Shown here: piece by piece, positions 8,279-20,000 of the stretch
How the letters are laid out: the number at the start of each line of letters is the position of its first letter
How positions within the stretch are numbered: position 1 is the stretch's first letter
Assembly (NCBI GenBank): GCA_016721765.1
Contig: JADKHO010000002.1
Span: 1,063,088-1,127,087, forward strand
Length of the DNA stretch: 64,000 nt
Direction of reading: 5' to 3'
DNA from: Bacteroidota bacterium
GTDB taxonomy: Bacteria > Bacteroidota > Bacteroidia > UBA4408
The notes under the pieces: generated by a model
What the model was told of the DNA's origin: nothing
Database searches by the model: none
The model's input: the letters and a program-made list of their open reading frames with translations, nothing else
Made by a program: the position numbers and the translations under genes

Positions 8279-10303
8279 ATGAAAAACTACATGTACCGAT
8301 TAAAAAGCAAAGCTTTATTGCTATTGGTTTGCATTTTATTCACTATTAATTTGAAAGCCCAACAATTTAAAGTTACGAGCGCTTCAGATAACATCCCTTC
8401 GATTGAAGGAGAATTGAGGTGGGCGATAGAGCTAGCAAATCAGGTTTCAGGATCAAGCATCGTATTTGAAATTTTTGATGCTTGCCCAATTGTTATTAAC
8501 CTCATTGATGAACTTCCTCAAATAACAAATAGTATTTCAATTGATGGAAATACTCAACCTGCAAACGGATATGCTGGTCCTGAACCCAAAATTTGGATCA
8601 ATGGTGGTAGCATTCCAGTTGGACATGCCTTACATGGGCTTTTTTTAAAGCCCTCAGCTAATAATTGTTCTATAAGAAACCTACTTATTCAAAACTTCGA
8701 AACCGGCATTGAATTAGAAGGTTCATCTGTAAATCTGATTGAAAACAATGTTATTTTCAATACAGATAATACTGTTTTGTTAATTGGAAATGCCGATGGA
8801 AATTTTTTTTATGGAAATATTTTCGGGTCTAATCATTTAGGACTAATTCACTATACAACAAGCGATCAAAGCCCAAAAGAAAATTTTATCCTTAAAGAAT
8901 CGATAACCAATACAGATGATGCACCGAATAACAATACTATCGGAGGAACACAAGCAAATAAGGCAAACACATTTTGGAATATGTCATCAGCTAATTCTTC
9001 ACTACAGATTCGCTATGGAATAGGAAATAAAATATCAGGAAACTTATTTTTTAATGCAGTTTATAATGATACCAGAGGAAATATTAATTTATTTGAAAGT
9101 ACTATTATTGAAGGCAATAATGGAATTTCGCGTCCTGCAATTACTAAAGTTCAAAAGAATAACACAAAACTCGAAATATTGGGTACCTCTCTTAACGCTG
9201 GAGATGTAATTGAAGTTTTTATGACAAGCGGCAGTTATACATTTAAGAGCCCTCAAAATCAATTCACCGGAACAAGTCAGTCTTTGCGACAAAATACGGA
9301 TGTTGAAAGATATATTGGAACTGTTACTTCTTATTTGCCAAGTAATTCAAATACCATTATTTGGGAGTTAAAAGTTGATTATAATTCTGATTATGCAGGT
9401 AAGAGTTTTCTAGCTACTAGAACAAATACAGATGGTACCTCAGATTTTTCAATACCAAAGATTATTAATTTAAATACCCATGCGTGCTGTTCTGATTTAA
9501 AAATAAGTGTTTTAGGAGGCGATACTCATTTAGGCAGCGGTGAAAAGATTTATGTATGTGCTAACGACACGATAGATTTTAATGTTAGTGTAGATTGCGA
9601 GACAAATGGACAAATTCCCCTGAGCATTGAATGGGACTTTAAAGAAGGTTCTCCAATATTAACTGCTTCGCACGTACGCTATGCTTTTTCTACACTTGGT
9701 ATAAAAACAATAACACTCCAAATTAAAGACCCGTCAACTAATAATTCATGCATTCAAAATAATTATGAATTATCAGTTGATGTTCGGGAATGCCCTATAC
9801 TTAATGACTGTGAATCATGTATAGGTTCATTTGCACCTACTCCAGGTAAAGAATATATAATAAGCGGATGGGTGAAAGAAGAAGGAGCACCTGCTTCAAA
9901 AACTTCCTATGACAACCCTTACATTACTGTATTGCATAAAGATATTTCACAAAGCGTTGTCGAAAGCCATAATTATTATGCCAAAGGGCTAATTATAGAT
10001 GGCTGGCAGCGAATTGAAGAGAAGTTTACAGTGCCTAATAATGCAGCCGAAATTACAATTGGACTGAATTCATATAATACAACAAGCTATTTTGATGATG
10101 TGAGAGTGTTTCCAATAAATGGAAATATGAAGTCTTACGTGTACGATCCTGTAAGTTTAAAATTAGTAGCCGAACTGGATGAAAATAATTATGCAACCTT
10201 TTATGAGTATGATGAAGAAGGAAAACTGATTCGTCTTAAAAAGGAAACAGAGCGCGGTATTATGACTATAAAAGAAAATCGCAACAGTTCAGTTAAAAGA
10301 TAA
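8279..10303 (+). CDS. Secreted beta-helix / PKD protein ending in a shell-type YD tail
   Basis: Signal peptide (residues 1-28, ending NLKAQ). Residues about 29-290 resemble the right-handed parallel beta-helix proteins with 'GELRWAIELAN...SIVFEI...IDGNTQPANGY...IRNLLIQNF..GIELEGSSVNLIENN' (CSLREA/pectate-lyase-like). Residues about 400-500 include a PKD-like unit (EWDFKEGSPILTASHVRYAF). From CESCIGSFAPTPGKEYIISG (about residue 510) the protein has a carbohydrate-binding-like fold ending YFDDVRVFPINGNMKSYVYD. It finishes with a YD-type tail (ATFYEYDEEGKLIRLKKETE), which normally terminates the shell protein encoded just upstream. It therefore looks like a chimera that took over the shell's C-terminal module. 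Gap to upstream gene 14 bases, to downstream gene 1 base. Confidence 0.75.
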   Translation: MKNYMYRLKSKALLLLVCILFTINLKAQQFKVTSASDNIPSIEGELRWAIELANQVSGSSIVFEIFDACPIVINLIDELPQITNSISIDGNTQPANGYAGPEPKIWINGGSIPVGHALHGLFLKPSANNCSIRNLLIQNFETGIELEGSSVNLIENNVIFNTDNTVLLIGNADGNFFYGNIFGSNHLGLIHYTTSDQSPKENFILKESITNTDDAPNNNTIGGTQANKANTFWNMSSANSSLQIRYGIGNKISGNLFFNAVYNDTRGNINLFESTIIEGNNGISRPAITKVQKNNTKLEILGTSLNAGDVIEVFMTSGSYTFKSPQNQFTGTSQSLRQNTDVERYIGTVTSYLPSNSNTIIWELKVDYNSDYAGKSFLATRTNTDGTSDFSIPKIINLNTHACCSDLKISVLGGDTHLGSGEKIYVCANDTIDFNVSVDCETNGQIPLSIEWDFKEGSPILTASHVRYAFSTLGIKTITLQIKDPSTNNSCIQNNYELSVDVRECPILNDCESCIGSFAPTPGKEYIISGWVKEEGAPASKTSYDNPYITVLHKDISQSVVESHNYYAKGLIIDGWQRIEEKFTVPNNAAEITIGLNSYNTTSYFDDVRVFPINGNMKSYVYDPVSLKLVAELDENNYATFYEYDEEGKLIRLKKETERGIMTIKENRNSSVKR

Positions 10304-10304
10304 A

Positions 10305-11057
10305 ATGAAGAAAATAATTGCTATACTTTTTTGCTTTCTTTTTTACTCCTTTCTACAAGTAAGGTCAGCAACAGATGTAAAATGGGTTAACATCTCAAAA
10401 GATGAAATGGCTCAGATTTTAGTTCGAATTTCCAATTGGTATAAAAATGATGCTTATTCCATTTCAATTGCACATAATTCTTATAATGACTTTAGTTCGC
10501 TTTCACCATTTGAAAAATCATTTGGGTATGTAAAAAAAAACAAGACCAACTTTCATAGTTTTCTATTAGGCGTGCATTCGATACAAAATGAAAATGTAAA
10601 ACTTGTTATTGATAGTGCGTCTAAGCAAATGACATTGGCTTTTGCGGATAAACAATTAGAATCGGTTTTCACTGCGGAAGATTATATTCTTACACTAAAC
10701 TATTGCACTTCAATTTTACAGCGCAATTTGGAGTCTGAAAAAATTTATCGTTTGGAATTTGATGAAAAAAATATGGTTGGTGCCTATGAATTTAAGTTAA
10801 ACAAACAAGGTTTGCTTAAATCAATAGTAATTTATTATAACCACGAAATATTAAAAGATGAGAGTACCAGAAAAGAAATGGAGGTTAGGCCACGTCTCGA
10901 GATAATATTTTCAAATTATAAATTAAATCCTCCTTTCGATTATAAAGAGGATTTTGATGAAAAAAAATACATCTCATATGGTTCAAAAAATAAACTAATG
11001 CTCAATCAAGCATACAAATATTATAAATTAAGTGACCAGCGCTTACTGATTAAATAA
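10305..11057 (+). CDS. Periplasmic protein, LolA-like fold possible
   Basis: Signal peptide of about 22 residues (MKKIIAILFCFLFYSFLQVRSA) followed by 228 soluble residues. The central pattern KLVIDSASKQMTLAFADK, then YRLEFDEKNMVGAYEFKLNK and GLLKSIVIYYNHEI resembles the curved antiparallel sheet of LolA-type lipoprotein carriers or of proteins that bind hydrophobic tails, but no catalytic motif is visible. The last part (PRLEIIFSNYKLNPPFDYKE) looks conserved in similar RHS neighbourhoods. It sits between the beta-helix protein (1-base gap) and the giant RHS gene (16-base gap), so it may help chaperone or tether the exported proteins. Function is inference. Confidence 0.6.
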   Translation: MKKIIAILFCFLFYSFLQVRSATDVKWVNISKDEMAQILVRISNWYKNDAYSISIAHNSYNDFSSLSPFEKSFGYVKKNKTNFHSFLLGVHSIQNENVKLVIDSASKQMTLAFADKQLESVFTAEDYILTLNYCTSILQRNLESEKIYRLEFDEKNMVGAYEFKLNKQGLLKSIVIYYNHEILKDESTRKEMEVRPRLEIIFSNYKLNPPFDYKEDFDEKKYISYGSKNKLMLNQAYKYYKLSDQRLLIK

Positions 11058-11073
11058 TTAAAAAACATCAATT

Positions 11074-14000
11074 ATGGAACATATTTTATCACCTCAAAAG
11101 CGGTTTTTAATCCTATTTTTTTTCCTACTATTTCAATCACTTTATGCCACTCATATGTCATTTAATGAACGTATGAAGGTTGCTGAAGACGGAACTCTTG
11201 TAAAAAATGGTGATGTGAAATCAATTGTCGCTTATTCAAGCCAAGACCCAGGTTGGAATTCTTGTACCAAATATTTTAAGGACCGAATAACACTCGGAGT
11301 AGATCATTCTTGCTATACATTTATACCTCAAAATTATACAGTTTCTGTAGAACTTTCTGTTACTGTGAATACTTGTGATAATGCGCAATGCCCATATACA
11401 TTTACAACAGTTCTTGAGGTTAATTATGCCCCCTTTGATGCTCCAACATCAACTATAATTCCATTTAAAGATAAGTCTGCATATACTTTCAATCATGCAA
11501 TTGATTATACTTTTGAAGTAAAAGGTATTCAGATTAATGGAGTGGGTGTTGATGATTTGCCTGCAAATTTATTTATTGATGGAGATATTGAAGTAGATCG
11601 ATATTGCGACATGAAACTAGCTGAGGATCACCTCCTGTCATTTACAACTAAGGAAGTTTTGCATACTGGATGTGATAATGTATCACAGAGTTCGGATGGT
11701 GGTGAAATAAATTTAATATGGAGTCCATGCTTACAAATAGGTGGAGCCTTTGTTTGCCCAGAAGAATACCAACTTGAATGGACCTATGTTAATGACTATG
11801 ATATTAGTTTAGGTGCATATAAAGACGAAGGTCTTCTAACCTATAACTTTAAAAACAACAACACCCGAATCACAACGAAAGAAAACCACTACACTATATC
11901 TTCTGTGTTCGAACATGGGTATGTTGTTTTTAGGGTCCGACCTGTAGGAGTTGATCCTGAAGGAAATCTTAATATCCCTATTTATGGAAATTGGAGCATT
12001 CCGGAAGCCGGTGCATTAAATGATGACAAGGTTTATATATCCGCCTCGCATGAGCAAAATAAAAACTGGCAATATGCTGCAAGCTATGCTGAAGAAGGTA
12101 AAAGAAAAGAAGTAATAAATTATTTTGATGGAAGTTTACGTGCACATGAAACAGTTACCAAAGTTAGTTCAGACACAAATACAATTGTTGGACAAACACT
12201 TTATGACTTCCAAGGAAGGCCTGCAGTAAATATCTTACCCGCTCCAGTTAACTGTAACGATGAGGAAACAATTGCTTTTGGATTTGGCCCTCCGCTTAAA
12301 TATTATGTTCGATTTAATAAAGCAGATGATGGGTCTTCAAATGAATTTTCGAAAAATTACTTTGATGTTGATAATCCATCCAGTCAATGCTCAACGCCTT
12401 CTCCATTAGGGCTTTCTGACCAGAGTGGAGCTTCAAATTATTTTTCAAATGCCAATCCTAATAAATCAAATTTTCAAGCTTATGTGCCGGATGCAGAGAC
12501 CTTTCCATTTTCTCAAACCGAATATACACCCGATAATACAGGACGTATAAAGGAAAAAGGAGATGTTGGGAGAGATTTTCGTTTGGGTGCAGATGGACAT
12601 ACTACCAAATATTTGTATGGCAAGCCTGATCAAGTGCAGCTCGATCGTATGTTTGGCTCAGAAGCTGGAGACGCCACAAATTATAAAAAAAATATAGTTA
12701 TTGATCCAAATGGGCAAAGCAGTGTGACTTATTTAGATAATCAAGGCAGAACTGTTGCTACTGCTTTGGCAGGTGACGGACCAAGTGATGCTTCCGGACC
12801 CATTCTTGAAGAATTAGCGGAAATAGGCAATGCAAATAAAGAGGTGATTGTTAATCTGCTCTCTAATAAAAGCTCAGATACACTTTCAAACCAAGTTGAA
12901 GGAGATTCAGTTGTTTTTTCTGCACAACTTCTGGTCGCATACAAGAGTGATTATGAATTTAACTATTCACTTGATGTTCCCCTGCTTCCAGAAAGTTGTC
13001 TTAACACTGGTACCTGTTTTAGTTGTGTATACGACCTTAGCATCCAACTTACCGATAAATGTGGTAATGAGATCAGACCTGATGCCTCAAATCAACCTGA
13101 CAAATTAGTAGTAGGTGGTCAAGTTACTGTTGTTAATGGAGTTTTGCATTTCAACCCAAGTTGCAGTGTAGCTAATACAATTTATGGAGATAACACCCAC
13201 CCACCTCTGAATTTATACTATAGTGATTTGGAGCCAGGCGAATACACAATCAGTAAAGTTTTAACCGTAAATTCAGCAGCACGAGATTCGTATGTCGAAA
13301 AATTTTTAAATACTAGTTACAACCATTGTTTGGTTCCTAAAACTAACCCAAGTGTAGATTTATCCGGTTGCAATATTTTAGATGATTGTTCAGGGTGTGA
13401 AGCTGCATTAGGAACACGAAATGATTGGATTAATACAGGCAAAGGGACCGGATTCGACTATGATTACCTTATGGAGAAATGTCTAGAACCCTGCAAAGTT
13501 GAAACTTGGTGTGAGGGTGCTTATGAGAAAATGTTGGCTGATGTTTCGCCCAATGGTCAATATGGCGATTACACAAATCCAAATGAACCTCTTTCTGTTT
13601 TCAATCTAGGTAATAGTTTACCAACAAACCTTGATGTAAACAATAACATTGTAGGGCAAAATCATTGGAAAAATCCTCAAGTTTTAATAAATGGAACCTA
13701 TTATTCAAATTACCTTGACCCTGATGGTTCAATTTCTAAAATTGATTTATTCTTTAATGGTATAAAATATATTCCGGAATTAGCATATACAGGAGCGCCT
13801 GTTTATTCTGATGCTAATGGATATTATACCTACCCCCAATTTCTAAAAAATATTGAAGATTTTGTCTTATCATGGCGAACAAGTTGGGCGAAATCGCTCG
13901 TTAGAATGCACCCTGAGTATGAATATTATAAATACTGCTTGGAAATTGACGAGAGCAATAAATTTGATGTAAAATTATTAAATGCAGAAACTTTTGAAGA

Positions 14001-17000
14001 AGCAGTAGCTGCTAATTTAATTTCTCCAGCATCCTCTAATTCTACTCCTAGTTCAGTTTATTTTATGACCCAGGATCCTTATTTAAATAATGGTCCACGA
14101 ATCTCATTAATACACCTTTATAATCAATATAGTTTTCCGCATGATCATGTTTCACAATTTCAAAACCGATTTTCTGGGTATATGCCCGATATTGGAAATA
14201 CAGGCGCTAATTGGTCAATGGTGAAGGCTTCGGCTTATACTGCACGTTGTGGTACGCAATATGGTTCTACTGCGGTGGGAAGCTGTATTGATTTTGGCAC
14301 CAATTATAACACAGATGCGGCACTGAATACAAAAATCCGAAACCGTGAGTGGGTTTTATTAAAGAGTGCTTACCTCTCCGAAAAACGAAAAGAACAAATG
14401 AAAGAGGCTGACTTAAGGGCTATTGCTGCCTATTCGGGCGGATACAATGGATGTTTTAGTAATGGTAATTTTGACCCAATCGCCAGTGGAATGTATTTTT
14501 TTAGCTCCTTTCCTGGTCTCACTGCAATGTTTTCGCCCTGTTTTAAATATAAGCAACCTTGTTCTGTTCATTACAAAGATCTCTATATCGGAAAGAAAAA
14601 GTGTTTTATGGGCGAGCAAGACATTATACCTGAGGATAGTCCCACGCAAGAGGAAGTACAATATGAAATCTATCAACAAACAGGGCAATGCCCTAATGTA
14701 ATGCATGTAAATGCATTTTTAAACGCCATAATTAGTGATGGGAAATTAACACATGCTCCAAACGCAACACCTTTATCTCTATCCTTGTATCCTGAATTTA
14801 CTAAAGAGCTTTATAATACGGTTGTTTCTTCAACCACTTACACTCCTTGCTACTACTCTGCTGTTGTTAGTAACCAGGGATCAACAATAACCATTACTAT
14901 AGCAGGTCAAACTTCAAAAACAATTGTTTTAAATTTGAATACTGCAAATAGTTCTTTCGATTGGTCGGAAGTAACTGGAATGGTTAATTTTAAATGGATT
15001 TCAACCAGTGGTTCTACTTCGCCTTTCGACTATAACATTACTGCCGATCTTGAGGTGACCGATGCTTTAGGAATTCATTATACCCCCATTAATGGCTCAA
15101 CTAAAATAGATTTGGAAAATTGCACTTTTAATGAAGTTTGCAAACCCAATGATTTAGCCAAAGATTTACAAAAATTGTTTTCAGCATTAGCCGGCAGTAG
15201 CCAATTTGCGTATGATGCTAACTATAATATTCCAAGTCCTATTGATATAGGACCAAGCAGTTACTATGACCCTTTTATTACCAATAACATTCGCAATGTG
15301 CTTGGAATTACAAATTCAACAAATTTAAAATGGGAATTAACTTTTAATAATGCAGACCCTCAAAATAATAGGCAATATGAAATTTATGTTTCAAGCAATC
15401 CCAACAAAAAGCTCATCATTCATTTTGAAGACCTTGATGTTGCATGCTACCCTACAATTCCATCTTTATATCCAACACCTAACAATCCTCCAACAATTCC
15501 AATTCAAGATTTTGATCCATTATTCCCGTCAATATTCGGATTTAAATTAATTAAAGGTGATTATTTAAATTACTTCAAAATCGCTGCGTTTAACGAATAT
15601 GGAAAAATTTTCACTGACTTTAGAGGTACTGTAACTTTATATGATCCTAATCTTACACCTCCTGAAAAAGGAATTGAAATGGGTGCATGTGGTTTGCCAT
15701 TGCCCCAAAAATGCAAAGAAGATGCTTATCAACTAAAGACCGATTTATTTGAACTTTTAAAAGACATTAGCCCTAGCATTGCCAATCAATCCAGTATTGA
15801 TTTAACAACCAGTTATAAATTCACCAATTTAATAAAATCTTACTTTCCTCATGGATTAACTTCAACTACCAGCAATTTTTCGAGTGCAAGTGCAGATTAC
15901 CAAATCGAATTTGAAATACAGGCCGGTTTTAATTCCTGTGAATTTAAATTATGGAGTTCAGAAGATTTGACAAAACTTACCAGCATTACTAAACTATTTT
16001 TAAGTGGAAGCCCTGATAATGATGGAAATTATTATGAATTTAACTGCGATGCAACTTTCACTATTAATGGCATCGCTCATACAGGAATTATTTTTGGAAA
16101 ATCTTGCCTCCCACTTAAAGAATGTGACCCTTGTTTTAGAAACCCTCCTCCGCCATGTATCCCTTGCCAAAACTTCACTATACATTATCCCAGTTCTGTT
16201 GAAGCTGGGAACTCATTTACACTGAGCTTTGACTCCCCAAGCTACAATTGTGATTTAAGCGGCTATACTATTTCGGTTAATTACGGAGATGGAAGCAGTA
16301 ATACTTCCAATTTAACCCATACTTATAGTGGAGAAGCAACTTATGAAGTTAAAATTTCTATTAGTAAAGGTGTAGATTGTGAGCCTGTCACAAAATATAT
16401 TTATATCGTATCAACAGATGAAATTCAAGAAAGAAAAAGACATGACCGAGCTGCTAAAAAAGTCGCAATGGATTCGCGTAAACTTATTGTATCGAAAGAA
16501 TTTAGTTCTTTGAATTCAATTCCAAAATTTATAAGCACGAAGTCCTCATCGAAATTTGACAAATTAACATATCCCTCAGCTGCAAATGAAAGAATAGCAT
16601 TTAAAGAAACGGCAAACTTTTCAGATACAATTTTACAAAACTCCTATTCAGGTAATAATCAAATTCCTCAAGGTTTCCATAGACTCTCAAATTGTGAATA
16701 CCCTATTGGAAGTTGTGAAGATTGGTATTATTGTATTTTCCCAGAAATTATAGATAATTATAATATTTGGGCATTAAGCAATAATTATTCACAGATTATT
16801 CTTCCAAGTTTTAGCATTTTTCAACAGTATTGCGAATGCGCGCCAAACTATGCCTATTATTTACAAAATTTTTACATGGGAATTTGGAGCGGAGGGATTT
16901 ATACTCCTCCCCCGGCAGTTGAATTGGCTCAGTTCCCACCTTGTAAGGATAATTGGACATGGACAAATTATGTTGAATGCAAAGCATCACACGTACTTTT

Positions 17001-20000
17001 TGACAAGATGGTGGCCAAGTACAATGCTTATGCTTCAGGGGGCTATCAATTGACACCTGCTAATCTTGGTTATCTTCAAATTGGTGTTCTTCCAAATGGT
17101 GGTATTGAATATGAAGAAACGGTTGATTACCTTACAAGATTAAATGTTTGTGCTTGCGTTCAAAAGTATGCCGGCTATATGTATACTGTAATAAATACAC
17201 CTCGCACCATTACGCCAGATATTTTTGATAGTTTGAAAAATGTATCTCTTTTTTGTGCAAAAAAACCTACTCTTGTATGTGTTCCTGAACCAGCCGATCA
17301 GACCGCCAGTTCTCCCATCTCTATTCCGGAGGTAGACCCTTGTGAAGAACAACAGTTGCACATTGCAGGATTAAATAATGATGAGGCCTACAAAAAGTAT
17401 ATCCTTTTCCAAAAAAACAAAATAACCTCCGCATACAATAGACATTGTCTACATGCCTTACATGAAAAGTTAAATGAAAGATATTTTGATAAGGAGTATC
17501 ATTATACACTTTACTATTATGATCAAGCAGGTAACCTGGTTCGGACAGTTCCACCCGAAGGAGTTAGATTACTAAGCACTTCAACGGAATTTGATGCAGT
17601 TAAGGACGACCGTGAAAACAATACGCATAATTTTTCCACCTCGCATACATTATACTCTACTTACGAATACAATAGTTTGAATCAATTAATTCGGCAAAGC
17701 ATTCCGGATCATGATAAAATGGATGTATTTGAGTTAACACTTCCGAATGGTTTGGATAGTCGTTTGGAAATAAATTCCACACAATTTGTATCTACAAATA
17801 AGGGTTATTTAACCGGATATGCAACAATCGATAATATTGAACGTGGGATGCTATATACTACTGATGACGGTGGACTTAATTGGACACTCGTTTCAAATAC
17901 AGTAACCACTGATTTGAAAAAAGTTCAGCGTGTAGTTGAAAATAAAGATTATCTATTTGCAATAGGAAATCATGGTATAGTATTACGCTCAACCGATGGG
18001 CATAATTGGGATATGATACCGCTTTACTCAAAAGTTTATGACCCTGGTTTACCGCTGAGTGTGCCAAGTAATGTTACAGAAATTGGTTTAAATGATTTAT
18101 ATTTTAAAGACGAGTATATAGGTGTAATTGTTGGAGATTTAGGACTCGTATTTTATACGACAGATGGTGGAGTGAATTTTCAACTCGGAGCCGGAATACC
18201 TGCCGATGAAAATATTACATCAGTAAAAATGGATTATTTAGAAAACTGGTATGCTACAGCAAATAAAAATGGACTGGGAAGTGTTTATATTAGTACCGAT
18301 GGTGGTCACACTTGGACAAGAGAAAATAATTACCAAAGCCCAAATCTTGAAAAACTAAGTTTCATTTCTAATACTGAAGGTTTTGCAGCCGGAGATGATG
18401 GAACGCTATTGAAAACTATAAACGGTGGAACAACTTGGGATTTTATAGAAAGCAAAACCGCCGGAAATTTCATGGATGTTTATTTTTATAACGCAACATT
18501 AGGTATCGCAATCCAAAAAAACAGCAATGGTTTGAACCAGCTTTGGAAAACGAGCAATGGCGGAAATGATTGGACGCTTTTCAGCAATGCTACAGACCAC
18601 TATAATCAATTGTATTTCAAAGCAGGTGACGCCTATGGATATGCAGTTGGAAGTAATAGTAAGCTTGTGCATATTTCCCTAAATCCATTTGTGCTTTCAA
18701 ACATTTCGATTATTCCGTCTAATTTAGATATTACCGCCTCCTATCCTTTTGTGGCAACTACTACTTATACGGATATGTGGATTGGAACCGCTGATGGACG
18801 TTTTGGGTACCTTCAAAATGTTAATGGTGGAAATGTTGTTTGCTCTATTTACAATAGTAACACGAATTTAAATTTCAAAAGCATTATTTGTAGTAGCAAT
18901 AATTCAAATGAATTTTTGGCACTAAGTACCAGTGGTGAATTGTACAAAAATGAGCTTCTTTTAGGAAGTTTAACGGGTAATTCAATTTACTCGGATATTA
19001 ACGACATACAAGAATATTCAAATTATGTTTATGGCTATTGCGCCACAACCCAAACCATGGTTGAATTAAACAAAACAAACTTATCCTTTAATAACAACCT
19101 CAGCAGTCACTATAATGGATCAATTAAATCATTCATTTCATTAAATAATTCTCATATGATGCTGGCTAGTGGAACTGCCGGTGCCATTCTTGAAATGAAT
19201 AAACAATCCGGTGATATTGTGCCTAAATCAAGTGACAATATTAATCCTCTTGAGTTAGAAGATATTTATATATCACCAGATAACCCGCCTTTTAAAATGG
19301 TAGTTGGAAAGGATGGTATGGTGCTGTATCAATCTGAAAGGGGAGCACCTTGGAACGTGCTAACCGAAGGTATAGTAAATGATATTAAAGCCATAAATTT
19401 TACCGATCATGAAATTGGTTTAATGGCAGGAAATGGAGGAAAAATTTGGAGAATCGCCAAACCCACTATAAATACTAATCTTGCTACTGAGGTATTGAAT
19501 GTACCGAGTAATAATAATTTAAACGATATCGTATTAAGTACTAATTACAAAGCCTATGCTTGTGGAAATAATGGAACAATACTTTACTTTAATGATTATA
19601 CGAACCCGAATAATGCCCCAATTTTAGCAGGATTACAGCCTGCCAATTGCAATTTTAGCGGCCTTTGTTTTAAGAAAGATTTAAGCTCCATAATTTCTGT
19701 TGGCAATGGAAGTAGCATTTTTAAATATGCAGGAAATGCAGGAATGCAATTAAAGAATATTTTTCCTGTAAAATTAAATGAAGTAAACTTTAGCAGTCTA
19801 CTTGATGGATATGTTGTTGGTGATTATTCCTTTATTCGCTATACAAACTCCGGCGCATCCAATTGGCAATCAGTACCCAATAATATAGATTTTTATAACA
19901 CGAACGTAATTGCCGTAACAGCTTTTAAAGCCGCTAAAGCCCGCATATTACAAAACTCCGGCAATTCCTTAAAATTAAATGGAACTAACTTTGTTTCAGG

